This document shows, piece by piece, positions 34,710-43,483 of a DNA stretch of 64,000 nucleotides. The stretch is from positions 1 to 64,000 of the forward strand of contig JAVXOZ010000001.1 in assembly GCA_036644995.1 (NCBI GenBank), given 5' to 3'. Below the pieces are notes generated by a model. It made no database searches, was not told where the DNA came from, and saw only the letters and a program-made list of their open reading frames with translations. A program made the position numbers and the translations under genes. Each line of letters starts with the position of its first letter. Position 1 is the stretch's first letter. The DNA is from Cryptoclostridium sp036644995 (lineage in GTDB: Bacteria; Bacillota; Dehalobacteriia; UBA7702).

Positions 34710-34805
34710 AAGTTTAACACCTCCCAAATGGGATAAACTGACAGGTTGAGCTACCTCATCCTGCCAGTTTAATTTCATTGTTTTAGTACCGTTACATAGT
34801 TAAAA

Positions 34806-35993
34806 TTATTTTGCCACTTCAACTTTTTCAGCAGAGGTTTCCACCCCATCTTTTAAACCAATAATTACAATACTCTTAACAGCATTGTGGTTTTCATCTA
34901 TGGAGAGAGAGCCTGTAACACCCTGGAAGTCTTTGGTTTCTGCCAAAGCTTTTTGGATAGCAGCAGGGTCAGAGGATTCTGCACGGGTAACAGCATCGGC
35001 AATAAATTTACCGAGGTCATAACCAAGTGCGTTAAAAGCACCGGCTTTTGCACCGTATTTTGCTTCAAAATCAGATTGGAATTTAACAACTTTTTCATCT
35101 TTATCAGCAGCGGAATAGTGGTTTGTATAGTAAACATCGTTCAAGGCAGAGGCACCGGCCAATTCCAAAAGTGTGGGGCTATCATAGCCATCACCACCGA
35201 GGAAAGGTGCGGTAATACCCAAATCACGAGCTTGTTTAATAATAAGACCTACTTCAGAATAATAACCGGGGAGATAAATAACATCATATTTCATAGCTTT
35301 AACTTTGGTTAATACACCGTTAAAATCTGTATCGCCGGCTACATAACCATCATCGCCAACAACTTTACCACCGTTGGCTTCAAAGGTTTTTTTGAAATTA
35401 TCAGCTAAGCCTTTGGCATAGTCACTGGAGGTATCTTTAATGATAACAGCAGTTTTTGCTTTTAAGGTATCAGCAGCATATGTTGCCATGGCAGAACCTT
35501 GGTAGGAGTCAGAAAAACAAGTTTTGAAAACATATTCATAAGCCTTGCCATCTTTATTTGTTACATCATCTGCGGTGGCAGATGCAGAAATAATCGGAAC
35601 TTTATTAGCTTCTGCAACGGGGATAGTAGCTTTAAAGTTACCACTGGTTGCAGGACCAAGAATGGTTACCACTTTTTCTTGTGTTACTAATTTGGTGGAA
35701 ACAGAAGTGGCTTCAGAGGTTTCTGATTTGTTATCCAGTTTAACCAATTCAATTTGTGAACCGTTAACGCCACCTGCGGCATTAACTTCTTCAATAGCCA
35801 TTTCAATACCTTTAACGCTGTCTTGTCCATAAGTTGCAACAGCACCGCTCATTTCATAGTTAACACCAATTTTAATGGCATCACCTGTGTCTGTATCAGT
35901 TGTTGTTGCAGTGTCGTCTTTACTACCGCCACAGCCTGTTAACGTAAACATTGTTAAGGCTAAGCAGAATGTAAGTGCCAGAATCTTTTTCAT
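34806..35993 (-). CDS. livK: Branched-chain amino acid substrate-binding lipoprotein LivK
   Basis: This 395-residue lipoprotein has the signal sequence MKKILALTFCLALTMFTLTG with lipobox LTGC (Cys21). A Thr/Asp-rich linker and a type I periplasmic-binding fold follow (IKIGVNYEMSGAVATYGQD, then LVTQEKVVTILGPATSG). It captures Leu/Ile/Val or related amino acids outside the cell for LivHMGF. It is the first and presumably most highly expressed gene of the operon, with GGAGG before the ATG. Confidence 0.95.
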   Translation of the reverse strand: MKKILALTFCLALTMFTLTGCGGSKDDTATTTDTDTGDAIKIGVNYEMSGAVATYGQDSVKGIEMAIEEVNAAGGVNGSQIELVKLDNKSETSEATSVSTKLVTQEKVVTILGPATSGNFKATIPVAEANKVPIISASATADDVTNKDGKAYEYVFKTCFSDSYQGSAMATYAADTLKAKTAVIIKDTSSDYAKGLADNFKKTFEANGGKVVGDDGYVAGDTDFNGVLTKVKAMKYDVIYLPGYYSEVGLIIKQARDLGITAPFLGGDGYDSPTLLELAGASALNDVYYTNHYSAADKDEKVVKFQSDFEAKYGAKAGAFNALGYDLGKFIADAVTRAESSDPAAIQKALAETKDFQGVTGSLSIDENHNAVKSIVIIGLKDGVETSAEKVEVAK

Positions 35994-36042
35994 TGTAATT
36001 TCCTCCTTATTTTTTTCTTTAGAAAAATGTGTATAATAGTTA

Positions 36043-36071
36043 ATTGTGCACTAAAGATAGGAGTTTGTCAA
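36043..36071 (-). promoter_or_regulatory. Candidate promoter of the liv operon
   Basis: On the minus strand -35 TTGACA (36066-36071) and a weak -10 CACAAT (36043-36048) are 17 bp apart, about 50 bp upstream of livK. The weak -10 would suit an activated or regulated promoter. No T-box or riboswitch is visible in the short leader. Confidence 0.5.
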
Positions 36072-36102
36072 CTAAAAAATGCCACTTTTTCATGAAAAAT
36101 TG

Positions 36103-36145
36103 TTAAATTATTAAATTAGATTATTTAAATTATTAAATTAGATTA
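36103..36145. repeat. 22-bp tandem duplication upstream of livK and yabP
   Basis: A 21-nt sequence beginning TTAAATTATTAAATTAG occurs at 36103-36123 and again, identically, at 36125-36145, one base apart. The array sits in the divergent intergenic region between livK and yabP and could be an operator pair or a recent slippage duplication. Confidence 0.7.
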
Positions 36146-36172
36146 TAGAAAGAAAAAAATTATGGGAAAAAG

Positions 36173-36200
36173 TCATATTAAACAACCCCACACATAAAAT
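36173..36200 (+). promoter_or_regulatory. Candidate sigma-E (sporulation) promoter of yabP
   Basis: TCATATT (36173-36179) and CATAAAAT (36193-36200) with a 13-bp spacer resemble the sigma-E pattern, which drives yabP in Bacillus. The predicted start would leave a leader of only about 12 nt that still contains GAGGTG. The call is therefore tentative. Confidence 0.35.
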
Positions 36201-36218
36201 ATTGGTGAGGTGATTTAT

Positions 36219-36500
36219 ATGGATGAACATGACCACAGTATAAAAATTTTAAACCGCAGAAATCTGCAATTAACCGGGATACTAAAAGCAGATAGCAGCA
36301 CTGAGGAAAAAATAATACTGAAAACCACCATGGGTGATATGGTTATAAACGGGGAGGAACTGCATATTTGCCATTTGGATCTGGAATCCGGAGAGGCAAT
36401 TTTAGGCGGAAAAATGGATTCTTTAAGCTATATATCCCCTTCATTGCGCAATAAGGCAAAATACCAAAATGTAAAAAAACTAACTAAGATTTTCAAATGA
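36219..36500 (+). CDS. yabP: Sporulation protein YabP
   Basis: This protein of about 93 residues of the YabP/YqfC family (ILNRRNLQLTGILKADSSTEE, then TTMGDMVINGEELHICHLDLESG) is made in the mother cell and needed for spore maturation in some species. The start is ATG at 36219 with GGTGAGGTG upstream; the GTG at 36210 is part of that site. It heads the conserved yabP-yabQ-divIC cluster. Confidence 0.92.
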   Translation: MDEHDHSIKILNRRNLQLTGILKADSSTEEKIILKTTMGDMVINGEELHICHLDLESGEAILGGKMDSLSYISPSLRNKAKYQNVKKLTKIFK

Positions 36501-36510
36501 GGTGGCTGCA

Positions 36511-36990
36511 ATGATGGAATTTGGCAAACTTATTTTTATTTTATTTTGGGGCGGCATATTAGGTTTTTTTTATCAATTTATTACATATGGTATAAAACGC
36601 CACAGAAAACTTACATATTTATTATGGGGCTTAGGTGGGATATTTTTCTTTTTTGCCACAGCAATCTTTTTATTTTATCTTAACCACGGCAAAGTGGGTC
36701 TTTATGGTTTCCCCATTATGATGCTGGGATTTTTTCTTTATCTGCATTTTTTATGCGGTCGCACTTCCCGTGCATTGCACCCCGTAGCCTCATTCTTAAA
36801 TAAACTATACCGCTGCACCAAAAACATAGGAGCATTTATTGGGGGTTTTATAATCTTACCCTTGGGTGTATTGGTTAAATTAGGAGAAATAATCATAGCT
36901 TTTTTAATATCACCATTTAAAAAGCTGCTATCCAAAAAACAAAAGAAAATAAAAGAGAAAAATGCTACTATAATCAGTGAGGAATTTTAA
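36511..36990 (+). CDS. yabQ: Spore cortex protein YabQ
   Basis: This membrane protein of about 159 residues has four or five hydrophobic segments (first ILFWGGILGFFYQF, last about residues 110-140) and a Lys-rich tail. YabQ is required for cortex formation in Bacillus and sits in the outer forespore membrane. The ATG at 36511 has GAGGTGG upstream. It lies between yabP and divIC as in other spore formers. Confidence 0.88.
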   Translation: MMEFGKLIFILFWGGILGFFYQFITYGIKRHRKLTYLLWGLGGIFFFFATAIFLFYLNHGKVGLYGFPIMMLGFFLYLHFLCGRTSRALHPVASFLNKLYRCTKNIGAFIGGFIILPLGVLVKLGEIIIAFLISPFKKLLSKKQKKIKEKNATIISEEF

Positions 36991-36991
36991 A

Positions 36992-37303
36992 ATGAAACAA
37001 AAATTAAAAATGTTTACTATGATTTTTTTATTCATAGCTATTCTTGGCTTTGGGGAACAAATTAGTAAAATAAATTATTTAAACACCGAAATACAAAATC
37101 TAAAAGCAGAAAAAATAGCTGTTGCTCAAAAAATAGATAATATCCATGAAAATATAGAACTTTTGGAAACAATATCTTATGTGGAAATTTTAGCCAGAGA
37201 AAATTTAAACATGGTATATCCCGATGAAAAGAAATATATTGCTGTAAATACCAATATTAATATAATGGAAAAAGCAGAAAATAACCAAGAATTTGGCGAT
37301 TAA
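36992..37303 (+). CDS. divIC: Septum formation initiator DivIC/FtsB family
   Basis: This bitopic protein of about 103 residues has a single membrane helix (about residues 8-22, MIFLFIAILGFGEQ), an extracellular coiled coil (ISKINYLNTEIQNLKAEKIA) and the family-typical YVEILARENLNMVYPDEKKY. It forms part of the FtsL-DivIB-DivIC division complex. The ATG at 36992 comes two bases after the yabQ stop, with GAGGA upstream. Confidence 0.9.
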   Translation: MKQKLKMFTMIFLFIAILGFGEQISKINYLNTEIQNLKAEKIAVAQKIDNIHENIELLETISYVEILARENLNMVYPDEKKYIAVNTNINIMEKAENNQEFGD

Positions 37304-37332
37304 TTGACAGCACCGCCGTTTTTTCATATAAT
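37304..37332 (+). promoter_or_regulatory. Consensus sigma-A promoter of yabR-ppx
   Basis: A perfect TTGACA (37304-37309), a 17-bp spacer and a perfect TATAAT (37327-37332) start right after the divIC stop. It separates yabR-ppx expression from the sporulation genes upstream. Confidence 0.88.
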
Positions 37333-37366
37333 ATAAGTGTCATAAGATTTAAGGAGGAAAATCGTA

Positions 37367-37744
37367 TTGGATATTGGAATTGGAGATATTGTGGAGGGTA
37401 AAGTTACAGGTATAACTAAATTTGGTGCATTTGTGGAAATTCCCGGTAAAAAAACAGGACTTGTGCATATTTCCGAGGTAGCTTCGGGCTATGTAAAAGA
37501 TGTTAATGATTACTTAAAAGAAAACGATTTGGTGAAAGTTCAAGTTCTTAAAATGGATGAAGATGGCAAAATAAGCTTATCCATAAAAAAAGCAGCCACT
37601 ATAAAACAGCCAAAACCGGAATACACACCAAAACCCACACCTATTTTTGGTTTTGAAGATATGATGAAAAAGTTCCTCCAAGATAGCAATAACCGTCAAG
37701 GTGAGGTTAAGCGTAATAAAGAAGGAAAAAAAGGCTACAAGTAA
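37367..37744 (+). CDS. yabR: S1 RNA-binding domain protein (YabR-like)
   Basis: This 125-residue protein has one S1 domain at residues about 4-72 (GDIVEGKVTGITKFGAFVEI then GLVHISEVA), followed by a Pro/Lys-rich tail ending in a basic segment. S1 domains bind single-stranded RNA. The role of YabR is not established; related proteins affect translation or RNA turnover. TTG start with AAGGAGG. Confidence 0.9.
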   Translation: MDIGIGDIVEGKVTGITKFGAFVEIPGKKTGLVHISEVASGYVKDVNDYLKENDLVKVQVLKMDEDGKISLSIKKAATIKQPKPEYTPKPTPIFGFEDMMKKFLQDSNNRQGEVKRNKEGKKGYK

Positions 37745-37756
37745 GAAGGTGAAAGT

Positions 37757-38614
37757 ATGCGGGGAGCCATTGATATTGGCAGCAATAGTTTAAGGCTTTT
37801 AAAGGTGGATGATAAACATAACCTAATAGAACAAAAAGTGGCAGAAACCAGATTGGGCGAAGGTTTTCGTGAAGGGTCCATCTCATCTGCTGCCATAGCC
37901 AGAACTTTAAAAGTTTTAGACCTTTGGAATAAGGAATTACAAACTGAAAATATCCAAGACCTTGTGGTTTTTGCAACCAGTGCCGTAAGAGATGCGAGAA
38001 ACCGTAAGGAATTTGCCCAATTAGTTGAAAACCACATATGCTGTCCATTGCGTATATTAAGCGGCGAAGAAGAAGCCCTATATTCATTTAACGGGGCGGT
38101 AAATGGTTTTTCCTTTAATAATAAAGAATGCCTGCTTATTGATATTGGCGGCGGCTCCACGGAAATAGCACTTTATGAAAAAGGCAACGTACAAGGGATA
38201 AGTATGCCCTTTGGTGCAGTGCGCTGGAAGGTTATGGCATATCGCCGCAACGAAGTAAGACGAGTTATGGAAAGAAAAATTTCTCACTTAGAATTAGCCA
38301 ATGTTAAACATTTTATAGGGGTTGGTGGCACCATAACCACTGCCGCAGCTATTTTAAACAATATATCTATATATAAACGAGAATTAATTCACGGAAAAAC
38401 CATCTCTAAAAAAGCCTTGGATAAGCTCCAATCACACTTAGGCAACATGACCTTGGCTGAACGCAAAGAAGTAGTGGGACTACCTGAACCACGAGCCGAT
38501 ATAATTATTTACGGCTTAGAAATTTTAGAAATTCTTTTTGATTTATTAAATATAGAGGAAATTACCGTGAGCGACTGGGGCATTCTTGATGGAATTTTAG
38601 ATGAGCAAGCCTAA
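37757..38614 (+). CDS. Ppx/GppA family phosphatase
   Basis: This 285-residue protein has the actin-like ATPase fold of exopolyphosphatases and pppGpp phosphatases: AIDIGSNSLRLL at the N-terminus, VVFATSAVRDARN, LLIDIGGGSTEIALY (about residues 125-139) and IGVGGTITTAA. It is a short, single-core form lacking the C-terminal HD-like domain of E. coli Ppx. It may hydrolyse polyphosphate or (p)ppGpp, and the sequence does not decide. It follows yabR by 12 bp; a copy of the palindromic repeat starts 22 bp after its stop. Confidence 0.9.
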   Translation: MRGAIDIGSNSLRLLKVDDKHNLIEQKVAETRLGEGFREGSISSAAIARTLKVLDLWNKELQTENIQDLVVFATSAVRDARNRKEFAQLVENHICCPLRILSGEEEALYSFNGAVNGFSFNNKECLLIDIGGGSTEIALYEKGNVQGISMPFGAVRWKVMAYRRNEVRRVMERKISHLELANVKHFIGVGGTITTAAAILNNISIYKRELIHGKTISKKALDKLQSHLGNMTLAERKEVVGLPEPRADIIIYGLEILEILFDLLNIEEITVSDWGILDGILDEQA

Positions 38615-38635
38615 AAAAGCAATTAACACACTTTC

Positions 38636-38797
38636 AGGCTGTTGATAAAGTCTGATATTCGGCAAAATCCCTTCCCATCCACTGCTTATGTACATCTAAG
38701 TACATGAGTAGCCGCTGCTCAGGTAGTTTTACCGAATCTAAGGCTTTCTTAACAGTATGGCAGATTGTCAAACAACTATGTTTTTTGACAATCTGAT
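38636..38797 (+). repeat. Interspersed palindromic repeat, copy C with 3' hairpin
   Basis: An imperfect palindrome of about 122 bp runs from AGGCTGTTGATAAAG (38636) to CTTTCTTAACAG (38755). Its centre is TTATGTACATCTAAGTACATG (about 38687-38707). The 19-nt block at 38644-38662 is the exact complement of that in copies A, D and E. It is followed by a second inverted repeat (CAGATTGTC...GACAATCTG, 38761-38795) also found beside copy E in the same relative position, so the unit is about 160 bp. It lies just 3' of ppx. Confidence 0.85.
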
Positions 38798-38904
38798 ACT
38801 TTATTTACCATAAAGTTAAAATGATTATTTTTTAAGCTACCTGCAAAATATCCAAAAAACTAATATGTGGTAGTTTTAAATATAGTAGTTTTAATTTCCT
38901 ACCC

Positions 38905-38934
38905 TTGACAAGATATTATTAAATATTATATAAT
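38905..38934 (+). promoter_or_regulatory. Sigma-A promoter of the leuS T-box transcript
   Basis: TTGACA (38905-38910) and TATAAT (38929-38934) with an 18-bp spacer lie directly upstream of the T-box leader. Confidence 0.8.
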
Positions 38935-38954
38935 AAATACAAATATAGTCTTAG

Positions 38955-39165
38955 CTATGAAAAGCAATATTAGGTTTTATTACCTTATTCAGAGAGGTGC
39001 CGTTGGCTGTAAGGCACTAAGGTAAAAACCGAACTCGGCTTTGAGCTTTTTGAGGGAAACCTCAACGGTGGAATCCGTTATCGCCAACAAGGGGATTTTT
39101 GAATATTCAAAAATCAATTTGGGTGGTAACGCGGAATATCCGTCCCATTGCGGGGCGGTTTTTTT
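38955..39165 (+). promoter_or_regulatory. T-box riboswitch, leucine (CUC specifier)
   Basis: The leader shows the T-box hallmarks: CAGAGAGGTGCC (AG-bulge and stem I), the specifier region GAACTC with CTC (Leu) at 39034-39036, and the T-box sequence GGGTGGTAACGCGG at 39121-39134. A terminator follows (CCGTCCC/GGGGCGG with T7, 39140-39165). Uncharged tRNA-Leu would pair with the specifier and T-box and favour the antiterminator, so leuS rises when leucine charging falls. Confidence 0.95.
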
Positions 39166-39202
39166 ATGTTCTTATTAGGTTTTAAATGAAAGGAATACAA
39201 TA

Positions 39203-41677
39203 ATGGAAATAAAATATAACCCTCAAGAAATTGAAAAAAAATGGCAAAAACACTGGGAAACAGAAAAAACCTTTAAAGTAACCCACGAAAGTAATAAGGA
39301 AAAATACTATCTTTTAGAGATGTTCCCCTACCCTTCGGGCAACCTGCACATGGGTCATGTTCGCAATTACTCCATTGGTGATGTAATGGCTCGTTTTAAA
39401 AGAATGGAAGGTTACAATGTTTTACACCCCATGGGCTGGGATTCTTTTGGTTTGCCCGCAGAAAATGCCGCTATTAAAAATCAGGTTCATCCCGTGGATT
39501 GGACTTTGAAAAACATGGAAAGTATGCGTTTGCAATTAAAAACATTAGGCATCTCTTACGATTGGGATAGAGAAATAGCCACCTGCTTACCTGATTATTA
39601 TAAATTCACCCAGTGGATATTTTTGCAATTATATAAAAACGGCTTAGCCTACAAAAAGAAAGCCGCTGTAAATTGGTGCCCTTCCTGTGCTACGGTTCTT
39701 GCCAATGAACAAGTGGTAGATGGTGCCTGTGAGCGGTGCGGCGCCGTGGTTGAAAAGAAAAATCTTTCCCAGTGGTTCTTTAAAATAACGGATTATGCCC
39801 AACGTTTACTGGATGATATGAAACTATTGCCCGGTTGGCCCAATAAAGTTAAAACCATGCAAGAAAATTGGATAGGACGCAGCACCGGTGTGGAAATAGA
39901 CTTTGCCATAAAGGATAACAAAGAAGGCATTTCCGTATTTACCACCAGACCAGATACCATTTATGGCGTTAGCTACTTGGTATTTGCTCCTGAACATCCT
40001 TTAGTTGATGAACTTGTGGCAGGCACAGAATATGAAGCCACGGTTAAAGAATTTCAGAAAAAAATGCACAAGCTTTCCACTGTGGATCGCACATCCTCAG
40101 ACTTGGAAAAAGAAGGTGTATTCATTGGCCGCTATGTGATTAATCCCTTAAACGGCGAAAGTGTTCCCATTTGGATAACCAACTATGTTATTATGGATTA
40201 CGGCACAGGTGCGGTAATGGGTGTTCCCAGCCACGACCAGCGTGACTTTGAATTTGCCAAAAAATATAATTTAGGTATAAAAGAAGTTATATTGCCACCG
40301 GATAACCCCAATCTCAAGGCAGCAGATATGACAGAAGCCTATGTAGAAGAAGGAGTTTTAACAAATTCAGATATATTTAACGGCATCAATAATAAAGAGG
40401 CAATTGAAAAAATAGCCGATTACCTTGAAGAAAAAGAATTGGGTCGCCGAGTAATTAATTACCGCCTCCGTGATTGGCTCATTTCCAGACAACGCTATTG
40501 GGGTGCTCCCATTCCCATTGTATATTGCGAAAAATGCGGAGCAGTACCTGTACCCGAAGAACAATTACCAGTGGTGCTCCCATCGGATGTAAAATTCACA
40601 CCTGATGGTGATTCTCCCTTAAAAACCAGCAAAAGTTTTTCCGATACTACTTGCCCCTGCTGCGGCGGACACGCAACAAGAGAACAAGATACCATGGATA
40701 CTTTTGTATGCTCATCTTGGTATTATCTGCGTTATACCGACCCTAAAAATACCGAAGAAGCATTTAATAAAGAAATCAGCGACTATTGGATGAATGTAGA
40801 CCAATATATCGGCGGCGTAGAACACGCTATTTTACATTTGATGTATGCCCGTTTCTTTACTAAAGTATTTCACGATTTAGGCTTAACCAAAGCACAAGAA
40901 CCATTTGAAAACCTCTTAACCCAAGGCATGGTTCTAAAAGACGGCACTAAAATGTCCAAATCCGTGGGCAATGTGGTTAGCCCCGAAGCAATTATTGATA
41001 AATATGGTGCGGATACTGCCCGTTTATTTATTCTATTTGCTGCTCCCCCTGAAAAGGATTTAGAATGGAACGACTCTGCGGTTGAAGGCTGCTATCGTTT
41101 CTTAAATCGTGTATGGCGTTTGGTTACCGCCAATGCCCAAGCAAAAAAAGGTTACGATATTGCCAATCTTACCAAAGAAGATAAAGATATTCGCCGCTTG
41201 ATACATACCATTATGAAAAAAGTTACCGATGATATCAGCCAGCGTTTTAATTTCAACACCGCCATCAGTGCAATTATGGAATTAACCAATGGCATGGTTA
41301 GCTATGGAGAAAACCCCAAGCACAAAGATGGTTTGGTTAAAGAAGGTATTGAAACCATTGTTTTGCTGCTTTCACCTTTTGCCCCACACATCACCGAAGA
41401 ATTATGGGAAATAATGGGTCACAAAGAAGCAATAACGGATTTGCCATGGCCAAAATTTGACGAAACCGCCCTTGCAGTGGATGAAATTGAAATAGTTATC
41501 CAAATTAATGGTAAAGTAAAGGAAAAAATGGTGGTGGCATCAGGTTTAGATAAATCCGCTTTGGAAGAATATATAAAAAATACCGAAACTTTCACCGCAT
41601 TAATCGGAGATATGCAGGTGGTAAAAATAATTGCTATTCCCAATAAACTTGTAAATATTGTGGTAAAACCTAATTAA
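39203..41677 (+). CDS. leuS: Leucyl-tRNA synthetase
   Basis: This 824-residue class I synthetase has PYPSGNLHMGHVRNYSIGD with the HIGH-type HMGH (about residues 47-50), a zinc-type CPSC...CERC segment and an inserted CP1 editing domain. KMSKS is in DGTKMSKSVGN (about residue 580) and a C-terminal anticodon domain follows. It charges tRNA-Leu. AAAGGAA precedes the ATG. It is controlled by the upstream leucine T-box and followed after 24 bp by holA. Confidence 0.98.
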   Translation: MEIKYNPQEIEKKWQKHWETEKTFKVTHESNKEKYYLLEMFPYPSGNLHMGHVRNYSIGDVMARFKRMEGYNVLHPMGWDSFGLPAENAAIKNQVHPVDWTLKNMESMRLQLKTLGISYDWDREIATCLPDYYKFTQWIFLQLYKNGLAYKKKAAVNWCPSCATVLANEQVVDGACERCGAVVEKKNLSQWFFKITDYAQRLLDDMKLLPGWPNKVKTMQENWIGRSTGVEIDFAIKDNKEGISVFTTRPDTIYGVSYLVFAPEHPLVDELVAGTEYEATVKEFQKKMHKLSTVDRTSSDLEKEGVFIGRYVINPLNGESVPIWITNYVIMDYGTGAVMGVPSHDQRDFEFAKKYNLGIKEVILPPDNPNLKAADMTEAYVEEGVLTNSDIFNGINNKEAIEKIADYLEEKELGRRVINYRLRDWLISRQRYWGAPIPIVYCEKCGAVPVPEEQLPVVLPSDVKFTPDGDSPLKTSKSFSDTTCPCCGGHATREQDTMDTFVCSSWYYLRYTDPKNTEEAFNKEISDYWMNVDQYIGGVEHAILHLMYARFFTKVFHDLGLTKAQEPFENLLTQGMVLKDGTKMSKSVGNVVSPEAIIDKYGADTARLFILFAAPPEKDLEWNDSAVEGCYRFLNRVWRLVTANAQAKKGYDIANLTKEDKDIRRLIHTIMKKVTDDISQRFNFNTAISAIMELTNGMVSYGENPKHKDGLVKEGIETIVLLLSPFAPHITEELWEIMGHKEAITDLPWPKFDETALAVDEIEIVIQINGKVKEKMVVASGLDKSALEEYIKNTETFTALIGDMQVVKIIAIPNKLVNIVVKPN

Positions 41678-41701
41678 CTTTAAGCTTTTAAAGAGGAAAA
41701 A

Positions 41702-42724
41702 ATGGAAATAAAACCCTTATATATTTTTTATGGTGAAGAAGAATATCTCATTAACAAAGATATTCGCTTCTTTCGTGAATATTTCACCAAATCAGACTGT
41801 TCCATTGAAGAATTTGACGGTGCTAAAACTTCCGTTGAAACCATATTGGAAGCAGCACAAACCAACCCCCTTTTCGGAGAAGAACGTTTAATTATCGTGA
41901 ACAATGCACCTTGGTTTCGCCCTGCCAAGAAAAAAGAATCGGGGAAAACCAAGGATGATGCCGAGGAAAAAGCCAATGACAATCTTAAAAAGCAAAGGGA
42001 GCTTTTAGACGATTATTTTTTGGATATCAACGAAAAAACCTGTTTGGTTTTTATTGCCACAGGTTTGAGCCGCACTTTAAAATTGGTAAAATCCGCAGAA
42101 AAAATCGGCAAAGTACGAGAATACACTAAACCTAAAAAATGGGAATTACCCGGAATTTTACGGCAATATTTACGCAAACAAGGCAAAAATATTGGGCCAA
42201 AAGCCTTGGAAATACTGGTGGCGATGAGTGGTGAAGAATTGGGCAACCTTATTAACGAGTGCGATAAATTAGCACTACACGCCAGTGAAAAAGAAACTAT
42301 CAGCGAAAGCGATGTTTTAAAAACAGTTTCCCACAGTGCCCAAGCCAATAATTTTCAGCTTTCCGATGCTTTGGGAAAACGAGATGTTGCCGAGGTGAAA
42401 ACCTTAGCATACGCTCTTATGTCAGATATGAAACCATGGGAATACAGTGCTCTTTTTGGCTATATCGTCAACCAACTCCGCCTTTTAATTCGCTTAAAAG
42501 AAATGAGCAATCAAGGCATGAATGAAAGAGAAATTATTGCCGCAACCAAAGTAAACTCTTACCGTGTAAAATTAGGACTACCCTCCGCCCAAAAATACCA
42601 TTTAACAGAATTAACCGATGGGCTGAAGAAAATGTTGGAAGTGGAACTAAAAATGAAAACCGGTAAAGCTAATTTTAAAGATACATTCCCCGTGGCATTA
42701 ATCAGTATTGCGGCAAAAAAATAA
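41702..42724 (+). CDS. holA: DNA polymerase III subunit delta
   Basis: This 340-residue clamp-loader subunit opens the beta sliding clamp. The N-terminus YIFYGEEEYLINKDI and the downstream TNPLFGEERLIIVNNAPW are characteristic of HolA. The AAA+ fold lacks a Walker A motif, as expected for delta. A charged Lys/Glu insertion around residues 80-100 is a local oddity. It is co-transcribed with leuS, with AGAGGAA before the ATG. Confidence 0.94.
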   Translation: MEIKPLYIFYGEEEYLINKDIRFFREYFTKSDCSIEEFDGAKTSVETILEAAQTNPLFGEERLIIVNNAPWFRPAKKKESGKTKDDAEEKANDNLKKQRELLDDYFLDINEKTCLVFIATGLSRTLKLVKSAEKIGKVREYTKPKKWELPGILRQYLRKQGKNIGPKALEILVAMSGEELGNLINECDKLALHASEKETISESDVLKTVSHSAQANNFQLSDALGKRDVAEVKTLAYALMSDMKPWEYSALFGYIVNQLRLLIRLKEMSNQGMNEREIIAATKVNSYRVKLGLPSAQKYHLTELTDGLKKMLEVELKMKTGKANFKDTFPVALISIAAKK

Positions 42725-42790
42725 ATAAGCCCAAATATATAGCATCTTATACCATAAAAAATGAATATTTTCAGACTTTATCCTAATCAT

Positions 42791-42914
42791 AGGCTTTGAA
42801 GAAAGGCTTAGATTCGGCAAAACTCACGGAATCGGGGACGTGCAGTGTACTTAAATGTACATAAGCGGTCACGATGAAGGGATTTTGCCGAATATCAGAC
42901 TTTATCCAAAGCCT
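42791..42914 (-). repeat. Interspersed palindromic repeat, copy D
   Basis: This 124-bp imperfect palindrome begins AGGCTTTGAAGAAAGGC and ends GACTTTATCCAAAGCCT. Its centre is GTGTACTTAAATGTACATAAG (about 42846-42866). The shared 19-nt block lies at 42888-42906. A second fragment of the same arm, GAATATTTTCAGACTTTATCC, precedes it at 42763-42783. It is 67 bp after the holA stop and directly abuts the terminator at 42916. Here the two palindrome ends agree with each other better than in copy C. Confidence 0.85.
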
Positions 42915-42915
42915 A

Positions 42916-42950
42916 ACCCCTTATTCTTCTATTTGGAGAATAAGGGGTAT
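42916..42950 (+). terminator. Intrinsic terminator of leuS-holA
   Basis: The stem ACCCCTTATTCT / AGAATAAGGGGT with a nine-base loop and a short T-run begins two bases after repeat copy D. Confidence 0.8.
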
Positions 42951-43425
42951 TTTAATGCCATAAACCGAAAAAGTTAAAATCCGCCAATCAAAAAATGCAG
43001 GTATCAAACATACTTAAGCATTTTAAAATTGACGGATTTACCTATTTTCAGATTAAAAAATCTGCTGCCTTAATTATTAACCAAGGCTTTTAATAAGGAT
43101 AGGGAAACATGAAAAAACATTTATTATTACCCTATTAGCTTAAACAACAAAGGTGAATTTATAATAAATTTTTTAAGAAAAACTAAAGCATTATTTGTGA
43201 AAATATTATGACTATAAGTAAAATATAAAACTTCCATTATATATTAAGGTTTCAAAAAACTGCGAAAAAAATAAAGACCATAAGCAAAAAAGTAATTTAC
43301 AACTTCATAATAAGTTTAATATGACATTTTAGTGAACATACAATGTGGCTTCGACAAAAAATATAAAAATTTCTGCATATTTGCAAAATTTTATGCCTAA
43401 TTTTGTCTAATGGTGCGGAAATTCT
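42951..43425. other. Gene-free AT-rich region upstream of ftsE
   Basis: I see no gene, RNA motif or repeat here. One nine-codon reading frame at about 43110 (MKKHLLLPY) follows a GGATAGGG sequence and was rejected as too short to support. The region ends at the ftsE promoter. Confidence 0.5.
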
Positions 43426-43454
43426 TTGTTTTTTATTCAAATTCATGGTATACT
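43426..43454 (+). promoter_or_regulatory. Extended -10 promoter of ftsEX
   Basis: -35 TTGTTT (43426-43431) and -10 TATACT (43449-43454) have 17-bp spacing, with TG before the -10 (TGGTATACT). The ftsE start is 29 bp downstream. Confidence 0.7.
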
Positions 43455-43483
43455 TGTATGGCAATAATTAGAAGAGAGGTTTT

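Noticed and set aside
34709..34778. ATG at 34778 as livH start
   Set aside because: No Shine-Dalgarno sequence before it and the extension is not LivH-like. The TTG at 34709 has GGGAGGTG.
43100..43140. Nine-codon leader-peptide-like frame MKKHLLLPY with an upstream AGGATAGGG
   Set aside because: No following attenuator hairpin and no leucine gene downstream; likely chance.
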